59,690 bases of DNA from Candidatus Nitrotoga sp. M5 (GTDB lineage Bacteria > Pseudomonadota > Gammaproteobacteria > Burkholderiales > Gallionellaceae): contig NZ_CAKMNW010000027.1 in assembly GCF_927904885.1 (NCBI RefSeq), positions 1-59,690 on the forward strand, given 5' to 3'. The position numbers and the translations under genes were made by a program. Below, one piece after another: positions 20,362 through 28,314 of this stretch. Positions within the stretch are counted from its first letter, which is position 1. Each line of letters opens with the position of its first letter. Under the pieces are notes generated by a model that saw only the letters and a list, made by a program, of their open reading frames with translations, did not search any database and was not told the DNA's origin.

Positions 20362-20672
20362 GGCTCGTGCTCCTCGGGATCCCAAGGTGTAATGCCCTTG
20401 GCAAAAGCGCGCCGGGCGATCAGGAAACTCAGCGTGGCGCTGGCGGCCAAGGCAAGCAGCCAGACCAGTATCAACTTAAATCCCGCCGCCACGCCGGGAG
20501 CCTGGAGCACCAGTCCAAGCACAGTGAAACCCAAACCCAGGTTGTCCGCCTTGGTCAGAGCATGCAGCCTGGTGTACACATCCGGAAAGCGCAGCAAACC
20601 CACCGTGCCGGCCAAGAAGAAAGCGGCGCCAATAATCAATAGCACCGCGCTCAACAAGTCAAGAATGTCCAT
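20358..20672 (-). CDS. mrpG: MrpG/MnhG subunit
   Basis: A 104-aa protein with three helices. It has the MnhG signature GTVGLLRFPDVYTRLHALTKADNLG near residues 22-46. Its start overlaps mrpF by 14 nt. It is a small accessory subunit of the multisubunit monovalent cation/proton antiporter. Confidence 0.94.
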   Translation of the reverse strand: MDILDLLSAVLLIIGAAFFLAGTVGLLRFPDVYTRLHALTKADNLGLGFTVLGLVLQAPGVAAGFKLILVWLLALAASATLSFLIARRAFAKGITPWDPEEHEP

Positions 20673-20931
20673 TGCCCTCCTTCCCCCAGACCCTCCGAAC
20701 GAAGGCGGCTCCAGTGATAACAGCCAGCAAAGTGAATACTAGAGCCGCATCTACCAGTGTCTGCCCTCCCTCCGCATAAGCCAGTAGCAACAACACCGCC
20801 ACGCCGCCAGTGCCAAACAGCAGCGAGGCCAGCAAGCGGTCGGCAGGCGTCGGCCCGCGTGCGATTCGCCACAGCGCCATCAGCAGGTTTAAGAGCAGGA
20901 ACGCGGCAAGAATCAAATAAAGGTCCGTCAC
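20659..20931 (-). CDS. mrpF: MrpF/MnhF subunit
   Basis: A 90-aa protein with three helices. RIARGPTPADRLLASLLFGTGG is the MnhF signature and EGGQTLVDAALVFTLLAVI follows. I prefer the GTG at 20931, overlapping the mrpE stop by 4 nt, to an ATG at 20970 that would add 13 residues inside mrpE. It was placed from sequence motif and order E-F-G. Confidence 0.92.
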   Translation of the reverse strand: MTDLYLILAAFLLLNLLMALWRIARGPTPADRLLASLLFGTGGVAVLLLLAYAEGGQTLVDAALVFTLLAVITGAAFVRRVWGKEGNGHS

Positions 20932-21440
20932 AGTTCCTCCAAAGTCAAGCACAACATGCGTGCAATGCATGCCTCGGCCTCGCGTACTCCGCTTTCCACC
21001 GGGATGCGCTTGTCCAGCAAGTGTATCCGCAAATATTTACCCTCCAAGTCGGTGATCAGAGTACCGGGCAACAGACTCAGAGTGTTGGCCAGTAAGACGC
21101 GCGAGCGTCCCTCTGGCAGGCGCATCGGAATATCAAGCACGGCGGGGCGCAAATCGAGGCGGGGACGCAGGGCCATGAAGGCCACTTGAGCGCCGCCCAT
21201 CACCGATTGCACCAGAAAAAAGCCGAGAAAGCCCACCAGTCCAGACAGAGACAGCCGAGATGTGCCAGGCGGGAACAGAGTGAGGCTGGCCACCGAGGCC
21301 AAAATCACGCTCACCAGCCCCACGCCCCAAGCAAGGAAACTGCCTTCCGTCAGAATCCACCACAGCGCAGTGAACAAGGTAGCACGCCAAACCAATACCT
21401 TAATTGGATATTTCCGGGTAGTACTCAGAGTATTTTGCAT
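20928..21440 (-). CDS. mrpE: MrpE/MnhE subunit
   Basis: A 170-aa Na+/H+ antiporter subunit. Two N-terminal helices are followed by a soluble domain with RSRVLLANTLSLLPGTLITDLEG, the MnhE signature, and LRIHLLDKRIP. It is the first recognisable gene of the operon, transcribed leftwards, and defines the order E-F-G-MbhD-MbhE/B-C-D-D'-L'. It is probably inner-membrane, with its soluble domain in the cytoplasm. Confidence 0.93.
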   Translation of the reverse strand: MQNTLSTTRKYPIKVLVWRATLFTALWWILTEGSFLAWGVGLVSVILASVASLTLFPPGTSRLSLSGLVGFLGFFLVQSVMGGAQVAFMALRPRLDLRPAVLDIPMRLPEGRSRVLLANTLSLLPGTLITDLEGKYLRIHLLDKRIPVESGVREAEACIARMLCLTLEEL

Positions 21441-21487
21441 AGCTCAGCGCGCCTTGCCCAACCAGCATGCAAGATGCGAAGGGGCTT

Positions 21488-21604
21488 TCATGGCTTTACA
21501 TCCCACGCACAGGCCAGATATCGCACCAGCAGCATAACCAGTGTTACCGCCGTGAGCGGCAGCACGAACCCGAGAACAAATAGACTAAGCACGATGGGAT
21601 CCAT
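21488..21604 (-). CDS. Possible 38-aa single-helix membrane protein upstream of mrpE
   Basis: ATG 21604 is preceded by AAGGAAT. The product is essentially one hydrophobic helix (VLSLFVLGFVLPLTAVTLVML) with a short tail, ending 47 bp before mrpE. Its place at the head of the antiporter operon suggests a small accessory or leader protein. It may also be chance; I know no family for it. Confidence 0.4.
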   Translation of the reverse strand: MDPIVLSLFVLGFVLPLTAVTLVMLLVRYLACAWDVKP

Positions 21605-21670
21605 GAATTCCTTATGCTCCAAGCAAAACAAAGGTGAACAACAACGATCCTGATTAGTGTCGTTTTTCAT

Positions 21671-22277
21671 CTGACCGGCCTGACAAAAACAAGATGTGCA
21701 GATTTTCCCTGTGGTAGGTACTTCAGCCCCGACGTATCATCTCAGGCCATTGGGGCTAATGTACCCTCTCACAGGAATGACTGAAACTCGACACTAATAA
21801 AATCAAGACAACGATAGGCAATGCTCAATGTCCAGATGATCGCTCGAAAAGCGTCCAAGGCAATCACGGCCAACTACCCGCAGTGACATGGTTAGTCTAA
21901 CAGACCGCGCACGAAAGACTTGCGCGATAGACATCATCCAATCAGCGATCTCGAAAGTAAATCGCTCATGAATTGAATCTTGTTTGCGTGCGTTTTGGGT
22001 TTTGGATGAGCTTACACCTCTCCCAGCACCAGCACGCTGGAAGCGGTCAACGCAGCCAAACCCAACTCATACAGTCTCAAATCTACGACACTGAAGATTG
22101 CCTGGGCTTGACGTACGATCTTTAATTATGAGCGTCTCTGTCTCGTCCCGTGTGATCAAATTTCGCAGCGTGCTTTGAATCTCCAGATGACCGCCCAGCC
22201 ATTAAAAAAGCACAGTAAAAACTAGATTTATTTATTAAACGCGTTCACAAACAGGCTCCGCTTAACAAATTATTGAT
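21671..22277. other. 607-bp gap between the antiporter operon and the DUF2062 gene
   Basis: No intact gene. The minus strand at 22012-22125 holds a fragment resembling the C-terminus of a P-type ATPase (listed separately). The remainder (21700-21990) shows nothing I recognise. It should contain the promoter of the antiporter operon near its left end. Confidence 0.5.
22012..22125 (-). pseudogene. Possible remnant of a P-type ATPase C-terminus
   Basis: The frame reads about QAIFSVVDLRLYELGLAAL, then a hydrophobic TASSVLVLGEV and stop. This resembles the last membrane helix and the final Glu-containing motif of P2-type ATPases (compare IFHTSALDAASWLVIVALG and AVEAEKTLLRR in the intact neighbour). 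The fragment is only 38 codons, so the call is tentative. Confidence 0.3.
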
Positions 22278-22802
22278 TCATAATCGCATTCTGGCGCGCC
22301 GTTTGGACAAGGTTCGCCATCGCCAGATCAGAGTGATCAACCCGTAAGTACAAAACCCAATCAGCGTGGCCGTGATGGACAGACCCACCAGCAGCGGCTT
22401 GCCTAGAGCGACCAAGCGTTGCCAAAGATTTTCACCATCGTGAGTGCTTAGTTTGTTTGCGGAATGCACTGACACCTCTTCACCAGTCACCCAAGCTCCC
22501 AGCCGATAGGCACCGTAATAAATGGGACCGAAGGTAATCGGATTGGTAATCAGGGTACTCGCTACAGCAGCCGGGACATTGGCTCGCATCAAAATGGCAG
22601 CAGTCGCTGAGAGTGGAATCTGCGCGATCGGAACAAGCAGACCGAAGAACACACCTAGCGCCACGCCCAATGCGACTCCGCGCCGCGACCAATGCCACAA
22701 CTTAGGATCGTGTAGCCAAGGACCGAGCCAGGCGAGCCAGCGGTTGCCGAAAATCTGTTCCCGACTCGGTATATAGCGTTGTAAACGTCTTCGTAAGCTC
22801 AT
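22278..22802 (-). CDS. DUF2062 membrane protein
   Basis: A 174-aa protein of the DUF2062 family, function unknown. A basic N-terminus (MSLRRRLQRYIPSREQIFGN) precedes hydrophobic segments. The family motif ALGVALGVFFGLLVPIAQIP is followed by ITNPITFGPIYYGAYRLG. It begins 1 nt after the stop of the P-type ATPase gene and is surely cotranscribed with it, which hints at a role linked to the pump or its membrane environment. Confidence 0.87.
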   Translation of the reverse strand: MSLRRRLQRYIPSREQIFGNRWLAWLGPWLHDPKLWHWSRRGVALGVALGVFFGLLVPIAQIPLSATAAILMRANVPAAVASTLITNPITFGPIYYGAYRLGAWVTGEEVSVHSANKLSTHDGENLWQRLVALGKPLLVGLSITATLIGFCTYGLITLIWRWRTLSKRRARMRL

Positions 22803-25514
22803 TCACATACTCTGGACATGCAGGCGCCGCAAGAGGGTCTTTTCCGCCTCAACTGCAAGAAAAATAAAGAAACCCAAAGCGACGATGACCAACCAAGACG
22901 CAGCGTCTAGTGCAGAAGTGTGGAATATCTGCTGCATCGGGGGCGCGTAGGTGAACAGAAGCTGAAAACCAATCAACACCACACACATCCAGAAAGCCAC
23001 AGGGTTGCCGGTAAGAATATCCCGGGTGAAGGCTTTAGCGGTGAAGTAACGCGCATTGAACAGATATGCCAGTTCACCGACAACCAACATATTCACCACT
23101 GCTGTGCGCGCCACCTCAACGCTATTGTCGCGCGCTTGCTCCCATTCGAACACGATGAAGATCGCCATGATCATCAGCAGGCTGACGTAGGCGATACGCG
23201 CAGCCAGCACCCGTGTAATCAAGGGTTCAAAGGGGCGGCGTGGCGGGCGCAGCATAACACCTGACTCGGCCGGTTCGAAAGCCAGCGACAGTGCCAACGT
23301 CACAGCTGTGATCATGTTGACCCACAAAATCTGGGCGGCTGTAATCGGCAGCTCCCGACCAGCGAACACCGCGATCAGGATTACGCCCGCCTCGCCGCCA
23401 TTGGTGGGCAGAATAAAGAGCAGCGACTTTTTAATGTTGTCGAATACCACGCGACCCTCGCGCACTGCATGGGCGATAGTGGCGAAATTGTCATCAGTGA
23501 GCACCAAATCGGCGGCTTCGCGGGCGGCGTCCGTTCCCTTTTGTCCCATGGCTACGCCGATGTCGGCAGCCTTGAGCGCAGGGGCATCGTTGACGCCATC
23601 TCCGGTCATGGCTACCAACTCGCCCTGGGCCTGCAAAGCGGCCACAAGACGCAGCTTGTGCTCGGGGCTGGCGCGGGCGATTATGTCAGATTCGAGAGCG
23701 CGGGGTCGTAGCGCCTCGTCGTCCATCGTCTCCACGGTTGCACCGGTGAGCACACTGTCAGCTTTCAGCCCCAATTGGCGCCCGATGGCCGCTGCAGTGG
23801 CTGCATGGTCACCTGTGATCATTTTGATACGCACTCCTGCACGCTGGCATTCTGCCACTGCTACGACCGCCTCTTCGCGCGGAGGATCGATTAGACCGAC
23901 CAACCCCAGCAAAGTGAAGCGTCGCATGATGTCGTCCATGGAGAGCGCAGTGGTATTAGCAGGCATATCGCAGCGCGCCAACGCCAGTACGCGCTGTCCA
24001 GCGCTGGCGGCTTCATCCATGCGTACCTCCCAGGTGGCGCGATTGAACGCTTGACCTCCAGCATCACATACGCACAAATCAAGTATGCGCTCCGGCGCGC
24101 CTTTGAGCAGCACGAAGGCATTTCCTTGGTGATCGTGATGCAGCGTGGCCATGAATCGGTGTTCTGATTCGAAAGGAATTTCATCAATCCGGGGCATTCC
24201 CGTAACAACTTCGAGAGGATCCAGCCGGGCCTTGTGGGCAAGGGTTAACAAAGCCCCTTCGGTAGGGTCACCCACGAGATGCCAGCCTGTCGCGTCATCG
24301 TGTTTGAGTTGTGCGTCGTTGCACAACAGAGCGCAGCGAAGCAACCCTTGCAGCGCCACATCCTTAACAAAGTCCACAGCCACGCCGTCAAGATGGAAGC
24401 CACCCTCAGGGGCATAGCCAGCTCCGCTCACGTCCAATGTATGGGCGGGCAGCATGAGCCGCACGGCGGTCATCTCGTTCTTGGTGAGCGTGCCGGTCTT
24501 GTCGGAACAGATCACGGTGACCGAACCCAGCGTTTCTACCGCCGGTAGCCGCCGCACGATGGCGTGATTACGGGCCATGGCGCGGGTACCAATGGCCAGT
24601 ACGATAGTCACGATAGCCGGCAAGCCCTCAGGGATAGCTGCCACCGACAGCCCCACCACCGCCAGAAAGATTTCCAGCAGCGGCATCTCGCGCACAAAAT
24701 GCCCGTAGAGAAAAGTGATCAGTCCCATCGCCAGGATGAAAAGCGTGATTTGGCGGGCGAACTGATCAAGCCGTCTGGTAAGCGGCGTAACCAGCGTCTG
24801 CACCTCGCCGACCAGCTTGCCAATACAACCAATCTCAGTCGTCTGACCAGTGCCGACCACCAAACCTTGCGCCTGACCAAAGCTTACCACCGTACCAGCA
24901 TAGGCCATGCAAGACCGATCGCCGATAGACTCACCGTTGGCCACTGGTTCTGCGCCCTTCTCCACGGGCACAGACTCGCCGGTGAGGGCTGCCTCGTTAA
25001 CGCGCAGATTCTTCACGCGGAAAAGACGCAGATCGGCAGGTACCCGGGCGCCCGACTCTAACAGCACGATATCGCCCGGCACCAAGAGAGCGGCGTCGAT
25101 CTCGTGTCGCTCGCCCTCGCGCAGCACCGTAGCGTGGCTGGCAAGCATGGCACTCACCGCTTCCAGCGCTTTCTCCGCCTTGCCTTCCTGAATGAAACCG
25201 ATCACAGCATTGATGAGCACTACACCAACTATTACCCCCGCATCCACATAGTCTTCGAGCACAAATGTGATAGCACCAGCCACCATCAGCACATAGATCA
25301 ATGGGTTGTGGAACTGCAACGCAAAGCGCAACCAAGGGCCGCGTCGTTCTGACGCCGGCAGGCAGTTGCGACCATATTGCTCAAGACGCCGAGCGGCCTC
25401 CTGATGACTCAGCCCAGCGTTGGTGGAAACAGACAGTGTGTCCAACACATCATTTAGAGTTTGAGCGTGCCAAGCGGGTGTGTGATCGGGTATTAAAGGG
25501 GGTATTGGCTTCAT
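22803..25514 (-). CDS. P2-type cation-transporting ATPase
   Basis: A 903-aa P-type ATPase that couples ATP hydrolysis to ion export. The order is a cation-ATPase N domain, the actuator with AALTGESVPVEKG, TM4 with AAIPEGLPAIVT, and the phosphorylation site CSDKTGTLTKNEM. A nucleotide domain (KGAPERIL), the hinge TGDGVNDAPALKAADIGVAMG and C-terminal helices follow. PEGLP in TM4 and the overall length place it with Ca2+/Na+ (P2A/PacL-like) pumps; the ion cannot be fixed from sequence. It lies upstream of DUF2062 and in the same direction as the antiporter operon. Confidence 0.93.
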   Translation of the reverse strand: MKPIPPLIPDHTPAWHAQTLNDVLDTLSVSTNAGLSHQEAARRLEQYGRNCLPASERRGPWLRFALQFHNPLIYVLMVAGAITFVLEDYVDAGVIVGVVLINAVIGFIQEGKAEKALEAVSAMLASHATVLREGERHEIDAALLVPGDIVLLESGARVPADLRLFRVKNLRVNEAALTGESVPVEKGAEPVANGESIGDRSCMAYAGTVVSFGQAQGLVVGTGQTTEIGCIGKLVGEVQTLVTPLTRRLDQFARQITLFILAMGLITFLYGHFVREMPLLEIFLAVVGLSVAAIPEGLPAIVTIVLAIGTRAMARNHAIVRRLPAVETLGSVTVICSDKTGTLTKNEMTAVRLMLPAHTLDVSGAGYAPEGGFHLDGVAVDFVKDVALQGLLRCALLCNDAQLKHDDATGWHLVGDPTEGALLTLAHKARLDPLEVVTGMPRIDEIPFESEHRFMATLHHDHQGNAFVLLKGAPERILDLCVCDAGGQAFNRATWEVRMDEAASAGQRVLALARCDMPANTTALSMDDIMRRFTLLGLVGLIDPPREEAVVAVAECQRAGVRIKMITGDHAATAAAIGRQLGLKADSVLTGATVETMDDEALRPRALESDIIARASPEHKLRLVAALQAQGELVAMTGDGVNDAPALKAADIGVAMGQKGTDAAREAADLVLTDDNFATIAHAVREGRVVFDNIKKSLLFILPTNGGEAGVILIAVFAGRELPITAAQILWVNMITAVTLALSLAFEPAESGVMLRPPRRPFEPLITRVLAARIAYVSLLMIMAIFIVFEWEQARDNSVEVARTAVVNMLVVGELAYLFNARYFTAKAFTRDILTGNPVAFWMCVVLIGFQLLFTYAPPMQQIFHTSALDAASWLVIVALGFFIFLAVEAEKTLLRRLHVQSM

Positions 25515-25932
25515 GATAAGTCCATTACATTCATAAATATAAGCCCCAGCTTTGCCAGAGACTCGCCAAGCATTGGCTTTTCAACCTGAATTCCGCAGTT
25601 CATTTACATCGAAAAGGCGCTAAATTTGACAGTTGTCCGCTAAATTAGGCACAGTATTTTTGCCATACAAATCGCGCTATGCCTAAAATTCAGAATAGGT
25701 TAATAAGAATACCACTATCGGTAATTACCAACTTAAAACTGGTACATAAATTATAGATGCTGGCCATTATTTGCCTTGAATTACCTGGATATGAGTACTG
25801 CCAGTTGTTCGTAATGACGAACCTGTCACTGGAGCGGCCACCAATCGTAAAGAATTTGCAATGGGCGCGCCAAATGCGACTCAAAAAACGATAATAAGGC
25901 TTTTGTGTGCGATGATAAGGCCGACGAAATCA
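25515..25932. other. Intergenic region upstream of the P-type ATPase gene
   Basis: It presumably holds the leftward ATPase promoter. A 64-codon minus-strand frame at 25690-25884 has no recognisable similarity and no clear ribosome site. Nothing else is seen. Confidence 0.5.
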
Positions 25933-26222
25933 AGGAGTCAGCCAGCTTAATTTATCATTATTTTTTGATTTCAAGCTGGCTGACTCCTGGCTCACTTATT
26001 TAGGTTTAAATCAGAACAAAGTAAAGGTTTGAACTAATTGATTTTACGGTGTAATGCTGAAATGACGTTCAGAGTTTAACTAACAATCCAGTGATAGCAC
26101 ATATATTCAAGTAATTATTTTTCCAATAAAATTATTTATCTAATTGTTTTTATTGTGTATTATTTTAACTTGGAATACCATATAGCCACAAAAATAATGA
26201 CAAATCAAGCTGACTGACCCCT
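25933..26222. repeat. Palindromic element with terminal AGGRGTCAGYCAGCTT repeats
   Basis: AGGAGTCAGCCAGCTT at 25933-25948 is perfectly inverted at 25973-25988 (24-nt loop). A near-identical copy of the right arm (16 of 18 positions, TCAAGCTGACTGACCCCT) occurs at 26205-26222, immediately before the IS91 relic. The outer ends (25933 and 26222) are inverted with 14 of 16 matches, so the 290-bp segment could be a small non-autonomous element. The internal 217 bp is AT-rich and non-coding. Confidence 0.6.
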
Positions 26223-26226
26223 TGAT

Positions 26227-26765
26227 ATTTTTATCACCCGCCCCGCAATTGCCAATGAATGTCTGACACTCAACAATGCTGGTCAGGTGGTGTTGACGCT
26301 AAAGACGCCTTGTCGGGATGGCACGACGCATATTGTCATGTCGCCGTTAGAATTCATGCAACGCCTGGCCGCATTGGCTCCTCTGCCAAGACTCAACCTG
26401 ATTCGTTTTGCGAGTTTTTGCTTCGCAAAATACCTGCTAACCCCTTTTCATGGCGTGCTTGCACCTGATGCCAAACTGAGCCCAAAGATTATTCCAGGCG
26501 AGAAGAAAAGCAAAATAGCCCATCCGATGCGAATGACGATGTACAATATTCCCAGGTTTCCTTGCGTATCAGTTGGGCACGCCTGTTATAGCGGGTGTTT
26601 GATATCGACATCAAACACTGTCCGCACTGTGGTGGAAATATGAAAATCATCGCCGCCATCTTGGAAAAAGCCGCAATCACTAAAATTCTTGATCATCTCG
26701 GTCTACCTGCCCGGGCACCGCCTAGAGCACCTGCACAAATCCACAATCTTTTCGAGCCAACCTGA
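26227..26765 (+). pseudogene. IS91-family (Y2) transposase, C-terminal relic
   Basis: Frame 1 reads ITRPAIANECLTLNNAG, then LKTPCRDGTTHIVMSPLEFM and RLAALAPLPRLNLIR, the conserved C-terminal half of IS91-type rolling-circle transposases. After a shift to another frame it continues RISWARLL, a TAG stop, RVFDIDIKHCPHCGG (the CPHCGG motif) and ILDHLGLPARAPPRAP before the final stop. Lesions: missing N-terminal catalytic half, a 39-bp in-frame insertion within the RFHGVLAP motif, one frameshift and one nonsense codon. The relic begins a few bases after the palindromic element at 26222. Confidence 0.85.
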
Positions 26766-26959
26766 TCCCGTGCTCACTCCTTTCAATCCCCTTCATCACG
26801 GGGCTGGCCTTTACCCCTGGGCGTCTTTCTCCTGAAGCGGCAAAACCTTTGACTTTTCGTGCTAACTGAACCGGAATATAGTCATATTTCGATCGATTAT
26901 CACCGTGTTTGACAATTGAGCCAGCTATCAGTACATTTGAATCTCGTGAAAAAGGGGGT

Positions 26960-27416
26960 CTATTTTTCCTGTACCCCCACGCTTGGATGCGCGATCAGGT
27001 AGTCGCGAAACAGCAGGCAGTCCCATTCGGGGGCGTCCGGCGGCAACATGTGCAGGAGGTGGGTGCGCCGGCCCTGCGTATCGCGCTTGATGAATCAGGT
27101 GTATTCGGGTGTCATGTTATCGCGCCACGACGGACGCCAGAAATATTCGTAACCATGGCGCTCAAGGATCGGATCGATGGTGTCGTGCACGCGCTGCAGG
27201 GACGGCACCTCGACCAGCATGTCGATGATCGCTTGGCCACCATGCCCGGACGCAGTGCTGCCGAAGTGCGCAATGCGGCCCAGCATGGCCGCCGGCACGA
27301 TGGCACGCAGACGCAGGGCCTCCTGCTCGAACCGGCGCTGGCCATTGCGGATCTTAGTCGCTCAGAGCGACCATTTCTTCCCGGGCCCGGCGGACCCGTT
27401 GCCGTGCATTCGACAT
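26960..27416 (-). pseudogene. GrpB-family (UPF0157) protein, disrupted
   Basis: Pieces in two frames reconstruct a GrpB domain: MVALSD[stop]DPQWPA, then after a +1 shift RRFEQEALRLRAIVPA, AHFGSTASGHGGQAIIDMLV, and MTPEYT[stop]FIKRD followed by WDCLLFRDYLIAHPS. Lesions are TAA where Tyr is expected, one frameshift, TGA where Trp or a similar residue is expected, and loss of the C-terminal tail. It is GC-rich like the genes to its right, and is divergent from them. Confidence 0.75.
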
Positions 27417-27513
27417 GGAACAGGGGTGGTTGTGTCGCTGCCAAGTTGCATTGGTGCGAGCCACAGTGATTGCCGTCATTCTCCTACAGTCGTATTCAGG
27501 GTTGAATGCCAGA

Positions 27514-28314
27514 ATGATTCCGACGATTGACCATACCATTGCCGACAGAAACTCATTGATGCCGATGCCCCGACCATCCTTCCGCGTATTAACCGTGAAC
27601 ATGCACAAAGGTTTCGGTTTCCTCAACCGCAGGTTCATCCTGCCCGAGTTGCGCAGCGCCGTGCGGGCGGTACAGGCCGATGTCGTTTTCCTGCAGGAAG
27701 TGCAGGGCGACCACACCGAACACGCGATGCGGCAGGCCGACTGGCCGCCAGTGCCGCAGTATGAATTCCTGGCCGACGAGATGTGGCCTGAGTTTGCATA
27801 CGGGCGCAACGCGGTCTATCCGCAGGGCCACCATGGCAACGCGCTGCTGTCCAAGTACCCGATCGTGCAAAACCAGAACTGGGATATGTCGATCGAAGGC
27901 ACTGAAAGGCGTGGACTGCTGCACTGCACGCTGGCCGTGCCAGGTTTCGGCGATGTGCATGCCGTGTGTGTGCACCTCGGGCTGCTGGAGGACCATCGGC
28001 GCCAGCAATTGGATATATTGTGCGCCATGGTGAACGATGAAATTCCGCCACAGGCGCCGCTGGTCGTGGCCGGTGACTTCAACGACTGGCGTTCCCGCGC
28101 CAACGACCATCTGACACATGATGCCGGGTTGCAGGAGGTCTTCGAGATGGTGTACGGACGCTCGGCGCGCACGTTCCCGGCTCGTTTCCCGGTGTTCAGG
28201 CTCGATCGGATCTATGTGCGGGGCGCGGGCGCGCATGCGCCCATGGTGCTGCCGCGCAGGCCGTGGTCGCACCTGTCCGACCATGCGCCGCTGGCTGCGG
28301 ACATCGACCTGTGA
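27514..28314 (+). CDS. ybhP: Endonuclease/exonuclease/phosphatase family protein (YbhP-like)
   Basis: A member of the EEP metal-dependent phosphohydrolase superfamily. The order of motifs matches E. coli YbhP: FRVLTVNMHKGFGFLNRRFILPEL, VVFLQEVQGDH, GNALLSKYPI, VVAGDFNDW and the C-terminal LSDHAPL. The start is uncertain: ATG 27514 is used; ATGs near 27556-27562 just before FRVLTVNMHKG are equally possible, and the frame is open back to 27415. It overlaps clsB by 4 nt. The trio ybhP-clsB-ybhN is known from enterobacteria and suggests a membrane-phospholipid role; the substrate is unknown. Confidence 0.88.
   Translation: MIPTIDHTIADRNSLMPMPRPSFRVLTVNMHKGFGFLNRRFILPELRSAVRAVQADVVFLQEVQGDHTEHAMRQADWPPVPQYEFLADEMWPEFAYGRNAVYPQGHHGNALLSKYPIVQNQNWDMSIEGTERRGLLHCTLAVPGFGDVHAVCVHLGLLEDHRRQQLDILCAMVNDEIPPQAPLVVAGDFNDWRSRANDHLTHDAGLQEVFEMVYGRSARTFPARFPVFRLDRIYVRGAGAHAPMVLPRRPWSHLSDHAPLAADIDL

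Noticed and set aside
26785..26815. CTTTCAATCCCCTTCATCACG, which looks like a CRISPR repeat
   Set aside because: Only a single copy occurs, with no spacer pattern and no cas genes; it lies just after the IS91 relic and is probably part of that element.
27589..28284. Long minus-strand open frame of 231 codons inside ybhP
   Set aside because: It is a shadow frame in GC-rich sequence; the plus strand shows clear EEP motifs. The same applies to minus frames at 28536-29162 and 29806-30414.
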